Shown: piece by piece, positions 35,254 to 43,811 of the stretch
How the letters are laid out: every line of letters starts with the position of its first letter
How positions within the stretch are numbered: position 1 is the first letter of the stretch
Source: Methylocella tundrae
GTDB lineage: Bacteria > Pseudomonadota > Alphaproteobacteria > Rhizobiales > Beijerinckiaceae
NCBI RefSeq assembly: GCF_038024855.1
Contig: NZ_CP139089.1
Location: 558,001-622,000, forward strand
Direction of reading: 5' to 3'
DNA: 64,000 nucleotides
The notes under the pieces: generated by a model
Told to the model about the DNA's origin: nothing
What the model saw: the letters and a program-made list of their open reading frames with translations, nothing else
The model's database searches: none
Translations under genes and position numbers: made by a program

Positions 35254-36072
35254 ATGCCATTTGTTATCGCCTATCCCGTCATTGATCCGGTGCTGATTTC
35301 GATCGGGCCTTTTCCGATCCGCTGGTACGCCCTCGCCTATATCTCCGGGCTCGTCATCGGTTGGGCTTATGCGCAATATCTCGTTCGGCGGCCGTCACTT
35401 TGGGGGCCCTCGCCACGTCCCGACGCCACCTGCATCGACGATCTTCTCGTCTACGCCGCCATCGGCGTCATCCTCGGCGGGCGTCTCGGCTACGTGCTGT
35501 TTTACAATCCGGCCTTTTATCTCGACCATCCAGTTGATGTTTTCAAAGTCTGGCAGGGCGGGATGTCTTTTCATGGCGGCTTCGCGGGAACGGTGGTCGC
35601 GGTCTACGTCCTCGCGCGCCGTCGCGGCATTCTTGTGCTGCGCCTCGGCGATGTGGTCAGCGCCGTCGTTCCGATCGGGCTTTTCCTCGGCCGCATCGCC
35701 AATTTCATCAAGCCGGAGCTTTGGGGCCGCTCGAGCAACGTTCCCTGGGCGATGGCGTTCCCCGGCGCCGGCCCCGTGCCTCGCCATCCGAGCCAGCTCT
35801 ATGAAGCGGCGCTTGAGGGCGTGGTTCTGTTCCTTATCTTATTTATCGCCGTGCGGCTTGGCGCGCTGCGTCGCCCGGGCCTCGTCACCGGCATTTTCGC
35901 GGTGGGTTACGGCGTCGCGCGGATTATTTGCGAATTTTTTCGTGAGCCCGATCCTCAGCTCGGCTTTCTATTCGGAGGAGCAACCATGGGAATGCTGCTG
36001 TCGCTGCCCCTGATCGCTGTGGGGGTTGTCTTGATCCTGCGGACGGCCCGTCAGAAGGCGGCGCTCGCATGA
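35254..36072 (+). CDS. lgt: Prolipoprotein diacylglyceryl transferase
   Basis: Inner-membrane enzyme that transfers diacylglycerol from phosphatidylglycerol to the lipobox cysteine of prolipoproteins. Seven hydrophobic segments. GPFPIRWYALAYISGLVIGW opens the protein, GGRLGYVLFYN and MSFHGGFAGTV hold catalytic residues, and GRIANFIKPELWGR is the Lgt signature. 272 residues. GGAG lies 6 bases before the ATG. First gene of lgt-midA-pgeF. Confidence 0.97.
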   Translation: MPFVIAYPVIDPVLISIGPFPIRWYALAYISGLVIGWAYAQYLVRRPSLWGPSPRPDATCIDDLLVYAAIGVILGGRLGYVLFYNPAFYLDHPVDVFKVWQGGMSFHGGFAGTVVAVYVLARRRGILVLRLGDVVSAVVPIGLFLGRIANFIKPELWGRSSNVPWAMAFPGAGPVPRHPSQLYEAALEGVVLFLILFIAVRLGALRRPGLVTGIFAVGYGVARIICEFFREPDPQLGFLFGGATMGMLLSLPLIAVGVVLILRTARQKAALA

Positions 36073-37172
36073 CCGCGCTCGAAACCATCCTCAGCGAATT
36101 GATCCTCGAAGGTGGTCCGATCAGCCTCGAACGGTATATGACGCTGGCGCTGAGCCATCCCGTTCATGGCTATTACAGATCGAAAGAGGCGATCGGCGCC
36201 AAGGGCGACTTCATCACGTCGCCGGAGATCAGCCAGATGTTCGGCGAACTGCTCGGACTCTGGTGCGTCGAAGTCTGGCGCCTCATGGGGGCGCCTGAGG
36301 CCGTCCGTCTTGTTGAACTTGGTCCTGGCCGCGGCACATTGATGGCCGACGCGTTGCGCGCCGTGAAGGTCGCGCCTGATTTTCTCGCCGCGCTCGAAGT
36401 TCACCTGGTCGAGATCAGCCTGCCGCTGCGCGAAGCCCAGCGCGCGGCGCTGGAAGGGCGTGGGGTCAAGGTCGTCTGGCATGCGAGCGTCGACGAGGTT
36501 CCTCCGGGGCCGGCCATTTTCATCGCCAATGAATTCTTCGACGCTCTTCCGGTGCGGCATTACGTTCATCGGGATGGCGGCTGGCGCGAAAGGCTCATTG
36601 GCCTCGACGAGGATGGGCGTCTCGCCTTTGGCCTTGGAGTGGCCCATGAAACTGCGATCGCCGCCCGCGGCGAGCCCGACGACATTCTGGAGGTCGGCGT
36701 CGCCGCCGCGCGCCTGATGACGCAGCTTGCGGTGCGGATCGTGACCCAGGGCGGCGCGCTGCTCGCGATCGACTATGGCTACACGGAGCCGGCGCGCGGC
36801 GAAACGCTGCAGGCCATGCGCGCGCATCAATTCGTCGATCCTTTGGCTGATCCCGGCGAGGCGGACCTTACAACCCATGTCAATTTCTCCGGCCTTATGC
36901 GCTCCGCGCGGGGGGCGGGCGCCGCCGTACATGGCCCCGTGGAGCAGGGCCGGTTTTTGACCCGCCTTGGCATATTCGAGCGCGCGGCGATGCTGAAGCA
37001 TCATGCGAGTCCGGCGCAAAGCGCGGCCATCGACGCGGCGCGGGAACGCCTTGCGGGGGAGGGGCCGGGCCTCGATCGCGCGACCGACATGGCGCGACTT
37101 TTCAAAGTCCTCGCCGTGACCCGGCGCGAGTTCGATCCGCCGCCGGGCTTCGAAGAGGCAAGCAATGGATGA
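36069..37172 (+). CDS. MidA/NDUFAF7-type SAM-dependent methyltransferase
   Basis: Member of DUF185. The mitochondrial relative NDUFAF7 dimethylates an arginine of complex I subunit NDUFS2, so this protein may act on NuoD/NuoCD; that is family knowledge, not shown here. Motifs: MTLALSHPVHGYYRSKEAIG, GAKGDFITSPEISQMFGELL, the SAM loop VRLVELGPGRGTLMADALRA, and IFIANEFFDALPVRHYV. 367 residues. Overlaps lgt by 4 bp (ATGA) and pgeF by 8 bp. Confidence 0.93.
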   Translation: MTALETILSELILEGGPISLERYMTLALSHPVHGYYRSKEAIGAKGDFITSPEISQMFGELLGLWCVEVWRLMGAPEAVRLVELGPGRGTLMADALRAVKVAPDFLAALEVHLVEISLPLREAQRAALEGRGVKVVWHASVDEVPPGPAIFIANEFFDALPVRHYVHRDGGWRERLIGLDEDGRLAFGLGVAHETAIAARGEPDDILEVGVAAARLMTQLAVRIVTQGGALLAIDYGYTEPARGETLQAMRAHQFVDPLADPGEADLTTHVNFSGLMRSARGAGAAVHGPVEQGRFLTRLGIFERAAMLKHHASPAQSAAIDAARERLAGEGPGLDRATDMARLFKVLAVTRREFDPPPGFEEASNG

Positions 37173-37941
37173 GTTGAAAGCAGATGCCCTGTTCGCCCCT
37201 GTGTTGCAGATCGCCGGCGTCTCGCATGGGTTTTTCACGCGCAGGGGCGGCGTATCGAGTGGGGTCTACGCCAGCCTCAATGGCGGAGTGGGATCGAGGG
37301 ACGCGCCGGAAACGGTGGCGGAAAACCGGCGCCGGATGGCGGCGGTTCTGCGCGTCGATGCGGAGAGGCTCATCGTACCCTACCAGGTCCATTCGCCGGA
37401 TGTCCTTGTCATTTCGGGCCCCGTTGAAGGGCGTCCGCATTGCGACGGCCTTGTGACCTCGACGCCAGGCGTCGCGCTTGGCGTGACCGGGGCCGATTGT
37501 GGCATGATCCTTTTCGCCGACGCCAAAGCGCGGGTGATCGGCGCCGCCCATGCGGGCTGGAAGGGCGCGCTGACCGGCGTGCTCGAAGCGACCCTCTTCG
37601 CCATGGAAGGCCTTGGCGCATCGCGGTCCTCGATCATCGCGGCTCTGGGACCGGCGATCGGCCAGAACAGCTATGAGGTCGGGCCGGAGTTTTACGATCG
37701 TTTTGTCGAGACCGCCCAAGCCTATGCGGACTTCTTCAGGCCGTCGCAGAACTGGGGCCGCTTCATGTTCGACCTCCCGGCCTTTATCGCCCTGCGCCTG
37801 CGGCAGGCCGGCGTCGGCGCCTTCGAGGATCTTGGCCGCGACACATACGCCGAGCCCGAGCAGTTCTTTTCCTACCGGCGGTCGGTGCACAGGCAGGAGC
37901 CCGACTACGGCCGCCAGATTTCGGCGATCGCGCTGGTTTAG
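37165..37941 (+). CDS. pgeF: Peptidoglycan editing factor PgeF (YfiH, laccase-domain)
   Basis: Cytoplasmic zinc-dependent amidase family. In E. coli the homologue removes wrong L-Ser from UDP-MurNAc precursors; some members act as polyphenol oxidases or adenosine deaminases. Metal residues are in YQVHSPDV, TGADCGMILFAD and GAAHAGWKGALTGVL; LGPAIGQNSYEVGPEF and DTYAEPEQFFSYRR are further signatures. 258 residues, last gene of the lgt operon. Confidence 0.93.
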   Translation: MDELKADALFAPVLQIAGVSHGFFTRRGGVSSGVYASLNGGVGSRDAPETVAENRRRMAAVLRVDAERLIVPYQVHSPDVLVISGPVEGRPHCDGLVTSTPGVALGVTGADCGMILFADAKARVIGAAHAGWKGALTGVLEATLFAMEGLGASRSSIIAALGPAIGQNSYEVGPEFYDRFVETAQAYADFFRPSQNWGRFMFDLPAFIALRLRQAGVGAFEDLGRDTYAEPEQFFSYRRSVHRQEPDYGRQISAIALV

Positions 37942-37999
37942 GGCATGACGCCGTAAAGTTGCTGACTTTTTGGACCCGCATTCGGGTCGAGCCGCGCCA

Positions 38000-38560
38000 T
38001 CAGCGCGTCGAGATCATCTCATTAACCAGATTTTCGGTGTAGAGCGCGGCTTTTCGCCAAGCCTCGTCATTATCGCCGCGAAAGGTCAGAAGGCGCGCCA
38101 AGACAGGCTTTCCGTCATCGACGTCGACGACATTGAGCTGCTCCCATTGCACGAGCGTGCTCATTTTATGGATGCCGCCATAGATCAGAATTCTGGCGCG
38201 CGCCTGACGCGCGCTCTCGATGAGACTTTCAGGCGTTGAGCAGGGGACTTCGCGGCAGGTGAGCGGCGCCACGACGCGGGAGCCGCCGTCAGTAAGAGAA
38301 GCGCGAAGCGTCTCCGAAAACGCGGCGATGCGCGCCGCATGGTCCGCGCGCTGATCGCGTTCTTCCCCAGAAGTGTCCACATAGCTGAACTCAGCCACCC
38401 CGACGGCGGTGGGGTCGCTCCGCTCCGCCGCGACCGCGCTATCGCTAGAGGCGAGCGCGAAAGCTATGAGCGTCCATCGAGCCAAAATGGCTGACGTCCG
38501 CGTGGCCTCGCGCGTTGCCTTGTGACAGGCGCCGGCGATCCGATCCCGCAATCCATCCAT
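38000..38560 (-). CDS. DUF2380 family periplasmic protein
   Basis: Secreted protein of unknown role. The ATG at 38560 has GGGAG 7 bases upstream and leads to the secretion signal ILARWTLIAFALASSDSAVAAE. After this comes VGVAEFSYVDTSGEERDQRADHAARIAAF, matching DUF2380 proteins, then REVPCSTPESLIESARQARARILIYGGIHKMSTLV. Two cysteines (TCREVPC) may pair. It follows the COG4705 membrane protein gene by 42 bp in the same direction, a pairing seen in related genomes. Confidence 0.75.
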   Translation of the reverse strand: MDGLRDRIAGACHKATREATRTSAILARWTLIAFALASSDSAVAAERSDPTAVGVAEFSYVDTSGEERDQRADHAARIAAFSETLRASLTDGGSRVVAPLTCREVPCSTPESLIESARQARARILIYGGIHKMSTLVQWEQLNVVDVDDGKPVLARLLTFRGDNDEAWRKAALYTENLVNEMISTR

Positions 38561-38602
38561 TCGCTTTCTCCCATGATCGGCCTCAACCCAAGAATCACCC
38601 AT

Positions 38603-39379
38603 TCATATGCTCTGCTCGCGCGCTTCCGGATGCTTGCCGGCCTTTTGCGGGAGAAACAGGATGCAGGCGATGATAACGGCCGCGAGAATAGCCGAAGCAT
38701 AAAGGCGGCTGAAGGCGAGCCCGCCGTCGGCCAGTGGCTTGTCGAGCAGATCGCCTACCGTTGCGCCGAGTGGCCGCGTCAGGATGAATGCGGCCCAGAA
38801 CAGCAGCGTGCGCGACACATTCGTATAGAAATACGCCCATGCGATGAACAACAGGCCAGCGCCGAATACGAGCGCCCCGCCTTCATAGCCGAGCCCGGTC
38901 GTGTCGGCCATCCAGTCGCCCAGCGCCGTGCCCAGGGTCTGCGAGAACAGGATGGTCCCCCAATAAAACATTTCAACTTTCGGCGAAGTGATGACGTCAA
39001 CTGAAACGGACCCGGCGGACCAGCGCCACACAGCGAGCGAAGCCATAAGCAGCACAAACAGGACCGACGCTCCTCCGGCATAGCCAACGCCGAGCGAGCG
39101 GTCGGCAAAATCCGCCATCGTCGTGCCCGCGGTCGTGGTGGCGACGATCACGGCCCAGTACAGGAACGGATGGAAGGATCTCGCGGCAATCTGGGCGGCG
39201 ACGGCGACGGCAAAGATGCCGATGAAAATGACGCTGCTGACCGCATAGCCCAGATTCATCGTCATGGATACCGCGTCGCCGCCCGTTTCGCCGAGAGTCG
39301 TCGCGAGAATCTTGATGATCCAGAAGACGAGGGTGACTTCAGGAACCTTGCTCAATCCAGCCGAAGGAATACGATTCAC
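38603..39379 (-). CDS. COG4705-type multi-pass membrane protein
   Basis: 258 residues with about seven to eight hydrophobic helices. Two internal repeats are visible: FWIIKILATTLGETGGDAVS (about residues 19-38) and YWGTILFSQTLGTALGDWMA (about 138-157), and again FWAAFILTRPLGATVGDLLD near 208; all share a T-L-G-x-x-x-G-D pattern. This is the COG4705 family, whose function is unknown; members are often next to PepSY proteins. Start is GTG at 39379. No Shine-Dalgarno is obvious, so translation may depend on the upstream gene. Confidence 0.8.
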   Translation of the reverse strand: MNRIPSAGLSKVPEVTLVFWIIKILATTLGETGGDAVSMTMNLGYAVSSVIFIGIFAVAVAAQIAARSFHPFLYWAVIVATTTAGTTMADFADRSLGVGYAGGASVLFVLLMASLAVWRWSAGSVSVDVITSPKVEMFYWGTILFSQTLGTALGDWMADTTGLGYEGGALVFGAGLLFIAWAYFYTNVSRTLLFWAAFILTRPLGATVGDLLDKPLADGGLAFSRLYASAILAAVIIACILFLPQKAGKHPEAREQSI

Positions 39380-39450
39380 GCGACGGGCCCCGTTTTGTCA
39401 GCCAGGCTGCGAGCAGACAGTCGGCCCGCTCAGGCGCATTAAGTTGTATC

Positions 39451-39771
39451 TCAGTCGGGGTGTGGACCTTCCTTGGCGTTCTCCAATAGCTGGCCGGTTT
39501 TAGCATCCACGCCGACCTCCTGTACAATGCCGCCGCTTTTGATATCGAATGAATAGCGAAGGCCAGTCCCACCGGACTCCCGTTCGAGTTCCTCATCCGT
39601 TATCTTGCCCGGATGCGCTTTCAAGGCAATCGCGCGGGCCTGATCGATGGTCACTTTTGCTTCCCCGGCCAGCTTCTCGCCAGTGTAGGCAAATGCCGGC
39701 GATGAAACCAATGCAACGAGGCTCAAAGCCGCGCAGCCGAGGCCGCCGCGCCGCAAGATATTTATAATCAT
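39451..39771 (-). CDS. Secreted PepSY-domain protein
   Basis: 106 residues. Signal peptide LGCAALSLVALVSSPAFAYT with a cleavage site after AFA. Residues 40-95 are one PepSY domain: VTIDQARAIALKAHPGKI, TDEELERESGGTGLRYSFDI, VQEVGVDAKTGQLLEN. PepSY domains bind or inhibit peptidases, or act in signalling and metal traffic. GGAGA lies 7 bases before the ATG. It is the first gene of the PepSY-COG4705-DUF2380 group. Confidence 0.88.
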   Translation of the reverse strand: MIINILRRGGLGCAALSLVALVSSPAFAYTGEKLAGEAKVTIDQARAIALKAHPGKITDEELERESGGTGLRYSFDIKSGGIVQEVGVDAKTGQLLENAKEGPHPD

Positions 39772-40111
39772 ATGTGTCTCCAGATTCGCCGATCATAACT
39801 TTCAACGTTGAGAGCATGACAGGGACGAACTGAACGTAATATGAATAGAATGTTCGGCGCCGCGGTCTGCAATGTACTGACGGAAAAGCCGGACGCCCTT
39901 GCGTTCATCGCGCTGTGGCCGCCCTTAATTCTTCGCATTATTTCGATCGTCTTTGTTGCGCCCTCGACCACGCGAAAGAATGAACGGCGCGCTGCGCTAT
40001 TCCCGCAGGTTCAGGCGCCAGTTTTCTAAAGGCGGCCGCGATGTTTCCATATGAAATGATGTACATCATGTAAATCGCGCAAGAGCGCTGTGGCGCATCA
40101 ATGCCGTTTGC
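39772..40111. promoter_or_regulatory. Intergenic region with a 14-bp perfect palindrome
   Basis: Lies upstream of the PepSY operon and downstream of truA. It has no gene. ATGATGTACATCAT at 40056-40069 is a perfect 14-bp palindrome, typical in form for a dimeric repressor site. The distance of about 285 bases from the PepSY start is long, so its target is uncertain. Confidence 0.45.
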
Positions 40112-40870
40112 TTAATCCGCCGGGTTTTCGTCCGCGTAATCGACCTGCATGAGATAGAGCCCATCGGGCGGCGCCACCATGCCGCAGCGGCGGCGATCGC
40201 GCGCCTCCAGCGCGGCGACGAGGTCATGGATGCTCCATTTGCCGGAGCCGACATGCTCCAGCGAGCCGACCATCGAGCGCACCTGCGAATGCAGGAAGGA
40301 TCGCGCCGCCGCGAAGATGTGAATTTCCTCGTGCGTGCGCATGACGTCGAACCGTTCGAGCGTTCGCAACGGACTTTGCGCCTGGCATTCTGAGTCTCGA
40401 AAGGTCGTAAAATCATGGTAGCCGAGCAGCATTTGCGCGGCCTCATGCATGGCGCCTGCGTCAAGCCTCCTTTTGACCAGCCAGCTTTGGCCGGCCTCCA
40501 ATGTCAGCGGCGCGCGGCGATTGGTGATTTTGTAAAGATAATGCCGCCGCACCGCCGAGAAACGCGCATCGAAGCTGTGGGCGACCCGCTCCGCGGCAAG
40601 GATCGCGACAGGGCAGGGACGCAGATAGGCATTGAGCGCATCGCGCAAGACGTCAGGACGCCAGTCTTTCGTCAGATCGGCATGGGCGACCTGGCCTCTG
40701 GCGTGAACGCCGGCGTCGGTGCGCCCCGCGCCGCGAATCGCCCCCCTGTCGCCGGTCAGCGCATGCAGCGCGGTCTCGATCGCCTCCTGCACGGCAAGGC
40801 CATTGGCCTGTCTCTGCCAGCCGACAAAAGGCCCGCCATCATATTCGATGATGAGCTTATAGCGCGGCAT
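40112..40870 (-). CDS. truA: tRNA pseudouridine(38-40) synthase
   Basis: Makes pseudouridine at positions 38-40 in the anticodon arm of tRNAs. The catalytic aspartate is in [38 protein letters not shown] is the family start, so the ATG at 40870 is used. [17 protein letters not shown] is a second motif. 252 residues. It overlaps the fmt 3' end by 14 bp. Last gene of def-fmt-truA. Confidence 0.96.
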   Translation of the reverse strand: MPRYKLIIEYDGGPFVGWQRQANGLAVQEAIETALHALTGDRGAIRGAGRTDAGVHARGQVAHADLTKDWRPDVLRDALNAYLRPCPVAILAAERVAHSFDARFSAVRRHYLYKITNRRAPLTLEAGQSWLVKRRLDAGAMHEAAQMLLGYHDFTTFRDSECQAQSPLRTLERFDVMRTHEEIHIFAAARSFLHSQVRSMVGSLEHVGSGKWSIHDLVAALEARDRRRCGMVAPPDGLYLMQVDYADENPAD

Positions 40871-41813
40871 CGGAGCTTTTTTGCACCGCGAGCCGGCTTC
40901 CTGCCGAAAGGCGCGCGCCACGTAAAAAATCGGCGGCCGACATCGGCGCCTTGCCCGAGCGTTGAAGCTCAATGATTGCGATCGCGCCTTCGCCGCAGGC
41001 GATGGTCAGCGCATCATCAAGCGCTTCGCCGGGTTCGCCTGATCCATCAACGAGATGGGCGCGCAAAATCTTGATGCGCTCGGAACCCTTGCCGAGATCG
41101 GCCTCGAAGAAGGCGCCCGGAAAAGGCGCGAGCGCGCGGATCAGATTATGCACCTCGGCGGCCGGCCTCTCCCAATCGATCCGCGCCTCGGTCTTTTCAA
41201 TTTTCTTCGCGTAAGTGACGCCTTCTTCGGCTTGAGGCGTAAAATGCAGGCTGCCGCGATTTTGGGCCGCTAGCGCGCGCACCATCAGATCGGCGCCAAT
41301 CAGGGAGAGCCTGTCATGGATTTCGTCCGCCGTCGCCTCCGGGCCGATTTCGATGCGTTCGACCATCGCCACGGGGCCGGTATCGAGACCTTCCTCCATC
41401 GCCATCACCATGACGCCGGTCTCATCGTCTCCGGCCATGATGGCGCGCTGGATTGGCGCCGCGCCGCGCCAGCGCGGCAGCAGGGAGGCATGCAGATTGA
41501 GGCACGCGCGCGGCGCAATCTCCAGAATGGCTTTCGGAAGTATGAGCCCGTAGGCGACGACGACGATGGCGTCCGGCTCGAGCGCCGTGAGGGTCGCAGC
41601 GGCGTCCTCGGTGCGTAGGCTCGATGGCGTTAGAACGGGAAGTCCAAAGCGTAGCGCGGCCGCATGGACCGGGGAGAGCGTCGGCTCGAGGCCGCGCCGT
41701 CCGCCGGGTTTTGGCGCGCGCGTATAGACAGCGGCAACCTGATGGCCCTGGCCGACGATCTCGGTGAGGACGGGAACCGCAAACTCCGGCGTTCCCATGA
41801 AGACGATGCGCAA
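40857..41813 (-). CDS. fmt: Methionyl-tRNA formyltransferase
   Basis: Formylates initiator Met-tRNA with 10-formyltetrahydrofolate. Start codon is TTG (41813) in the position where homologues have [31 protein letters not shown] holds the catalytic His and substrate loop, and [17 protein letters not shown] lies in the C-terminal tRNA-binding domain. 318 residues. Downstream of def by 138 bp, overlapping truA. Confidence 0.96.
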   Translation of the reverse strand: MRIVFMGTPEFAVPVLTEIVGQGHQVAAVYTRAPKPGGRRGLEPTLSPVHAAALRFGLPVLTPSSLRTEDAAATLTALEPDAIVVVAYGLILPKAILEIAPRACLNLHASLLPRWRGAAPIQRAIMAGDDETGVMVMAMEEGLDTGPVAMVERIEIGPEATADEIHDRLSLIGADLMVRALAAQNRGSLHFTPQAEEGVTYAKKIEKTEARIDWERPAAEVHNLIRALAPFPGAFFEADLGKGSERIKILRAHLVDGSGEPGEALDDALTIACGEGAIAIIELQRSGKAPMSAADFLRGARLSAGSRLAVQKSSDAAL

Positions 41814-41951
41814 AGGGTGAGCCCGGGATGATGGAGGGAAAGTCCGTTTCGAAGTGAAGAAGCTTTAGCAAGCGTATCTGGCTCGTGTCTTGGCTTGGCC
41901 TTGCTCAGAATGACGCGGATGACGTTCAATGCGCCTCGATCTTTGAGGCCT

Positions 41952-42539
41952 TTATCTGATCTCGCCGCCGCTTGAGGCGCTCGCTGCGCGCTCTGGCTTT
42001 GGCGCGCGTTTGCGTTCGGGCGCCTCCAGCTTGGCCGCTTTGGTGAATTTCTTGACGACGCGCTCGCGCTTCAGCCGCGAAATATGGTCGATGAACAGCA
42101 CGCCGTCGAGATGATCGATCTCATGCTGCAGGCAGGTCGCCAGAAGGCCGTCGGCTTCGATTTCGCAGCGCCGTCCCTCCCGGTCGAAATAGCCGACGCG
42201 CACGCGGGCAGGGCGCTCGACCTCCTCGTAATATTCGGGAATCGAGAGGCAGCCCTCTTCATAGACAGAGAGTTCCTCCGAGGCCCAGAGGATTTCGGGA
42301 TTGGCGAAGCACATAGGTTCCCGCGCCGTCCCCTCGTCCTTGCGCTTGGCGACGTCGAGCACGATGACGCGCTGATCGACGGCGATTTGCGTCGCGGCCA
42401 GGCCGATGCCGGGCGCGTCATACATGGTCTCGAGCATATCGTCCATCAGCGTGCGAACGCCGTGGTCGACGGCGACGACCGGCTTGGCGACGAGGCGCAG
42501 ACGTTGATCGGGCAGAATGATGATGGGGCGAAGCGACAT
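41952..42539 (-). CDS. def: Peptide deformylase
   Basis: Removes the formyl group from new proteins. The three motifs are intact: [18 protein letters not shown] and QHEIDHLDG, which bind the metal by Cys and two His. The C-terminal 25 residues ([19 protein letters not shown]) are an Ala/Lys-rich extension beyond the usual length of about 170. 195 residues. Upstream of fmt in the conserved order. Confidence 0.97.
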   Translation of the reverse strand: MSLRPIIILPDQRLRLVAKPVVAVDHGVRTLMDDMLETMYDAPGIGLAATQIAVDQRVIVLDVAKRKDEGTAREPMCFANPEILWASEELSVYEEGCLSIPEYYEEVERPARVRVGYFDREGRRCEIEADGLLATCLQHEIDHLDGVLFIDHISRLKRERVVKKFTKAAKLEAPERKRAPKPERAASASSGGEIR

Positions 42540-42652
42540 GACAAAGAAATAAGGCGGCGGAGCTTGAAAATCAATTTGCTAATGAAGCGAGTGGCCCGCC
42601 AGCCGGGGATTCCTTGATTTCGAGTCGTTACGCGAAATCGGGGATCGATTAT

Positions 42653-43159
42653 CTATTTGTTGTACGGGTTTCCGAATGGTCCGCGTTCCTGGCCGGCGCC
42701 GCCGGCGGGGCCGTAGTAGCCCGCGAAAAAGGGCGTGCCATAGCCGTCAATGGGATTAAACACCCCGTGGTGATGACCAAAACCGTAATCGTCGCCATAG
42801 GGGAAGCCATAGCTGTAAATGGCCGTGCTTGCGACGGCGACGCCAATGGCCTCGGCGGAGGCCATCGCCCGTCTTTGCCGCGCGCGCCACGCGCCGGCGC
42901 GATAGGCCCAGGGCAAGGGGTAAAAGCCATATCCGCTGCCCGGATCACCGACCAGTTCGGCAAAGTGGCCATGCCGCCGAACCGTTGTGAGCCGCCCGCG
43001 CATGCCGTGCGAGGCGTATTTGCCGCCGACGACGCTACGGACTTCGACATGATGCGTGCTTATGTGACGCGCGCGGGGCGAGGCCATCGAAGGGGACCCG
43101 ACCGTCACCGCGGGCGCCACGAACGCCAAGACGATTGCCATATGTTGTCCCCAGCGCAT
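42653..43159 (-). CDS. Small secreted Gly/Tyr/His-rich protein
   Basis: The ATG at 43159 with GGAG 9 bases upstream begins MRWGQHMAIVLAFVAPAVTV, a signal peptide. The mature protein has a His/Arg region (ISTHHVEVRSVVGGKYASHG), a WRARQRRAMASAEAIGVAVASTAIYSYG segment, and a Gly/Tyr/Pro-rich tail ending GPFGNPYNK. 168 residues. No known family. The 120-residue N-terminal extension seen when the frame is followed upstream lacks support. Confidence 0.6.
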   Translation of the reverse strand: MRWGQHMAIVLAFVAPAVTVGSPSMASPRARHISTHHVEVRSVVGGKYASHGMRGRLTTVRRHGHFAELVGDPGSGYGFYPLPWAYRAGAWRARQRRAMASAEAIGVAVASTAIYSYGFPYGDDYGFGHHHGVFNPIDGYGTPFFAGYYGPAGGAGQERGPFGNPYNK

Positions 43160-43331
43160 CGTCCGCATCTCCAGTTCCGCGATGAGTCGCACCATGCGTC
43201 TAGCACGATAACGCCGCGTCGCTCGCTGCGGTTTCCTCACTGCTCGAACAACTGTCCGTGCGGCCAAAACCTCTGTTCGGGCCCAAGACCAGGAAAGAAG
43301 CGCCATCGTGCGGCGCTGAACGAAGAGCCAG

Positions 43332-43406
43332 CCCGTCCCAGAACCAGGGACGGGACCAGCGCTATTTGGGGGAATGTCCGATTGATTCGCGGAGGCGCGA
43401 TCAATC
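43332..43406. other. Two strong inverted repeats after the small secreted gene at 43401
   Basis: GATTGAT-T-CGCG pairs with CGCG-ATCAATC (43380-43406, one bulge) and overlaps the stop codon of the small gene. CCCGTCCC/GGGACGGG (43332-43354) forms a perfect 8-bp stem further down. Neither has a T-run on the minus strand, so they may be Rho-linked terminators or RNA-stabilising structures. Confidence 0.5.
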
Positions 43407-43625
43407 GCAATAGCCAGTGCCGTAATTCTGCGTGCAGCCGCGGTGGAAAATCTGCTGATGCAGAGGGTCGGGCGCCTCTTTGGCGGCGCTATCGGCGCCG
43501 ATGGAGCGGCCCGTCATCAGTGTAGCCGCTTTATTGGCATGCTCCACGTAAGCATCTTTGGCTGAAGCGGCTGAAAGAGACGACACCAGAGCCAGCGCGG
43601 CGATAGAGAGTTTGATCATTTTCAT
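43401..43625 (-). CDS. Small secreted protein, 74 residues
   Basis: Signal peptide MKMIKLSIAALALVSSLSAA ending at ASA. Mature part about 52 residues (KDAYVEHANKAATLMTGRSI), with two cysteines (GCTQNYGTGYC) at the end that may form a disulfide or bind metal. An AGGAG ribosome binding site 8 bases before the ATG supports it. No known family. A perfect inverted repeat lies about 76 bp upstream (43702-43729). Confidence 0.7.
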   Translation of the reverse strand: MKMIKLSIAALALVSSLSAASAKDAYVEHANKAATLMTGRSIGADSAAKEAPDPLHQQIFHRGCTQNYGTGYCD

Positions 43626-43701
43626 TTTGATATCTCCTCAGATCTTGAGAAGACCCTGTCTCAAGACCACGAGAGATACATAGATATCCAGCAGCTTGGC
43701 G

Positions 43702-43729
43702 ATAATGTATTATAATTGCACTACATTAT
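43702..43729. promoter_or_regulatory. 8-bp perfect inverted repeat, candidate operator
   Basis: ATAATGTA and TACATTAT, separated by 12 bases, are perfect mirror arms inside an AT-rich island that stands out in GC-rich DNA. It lies 76 bases upstream of the 74-residue secreted protein gene and downstream of the NlpC/P60 gene. Form and spacing fit a dimeric regulator site over a promoter. Confidence 0.5.
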
Positions 43730-43811
43730 GTTTCCCGCGGCAATAATGGACTAAGCTCAGACTTTGCAGAGGCCAGCGCGGAGCCGGCCATATCTCGAGG
43801 CCTCGGCCCTG

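Noticed and set aside
37940..37990. Palindrome-like sequence after pgeF as a further repeat family
   Set aside because: Only one copy is visible in the window, so it cannot be called a repeat from this sequence alone.
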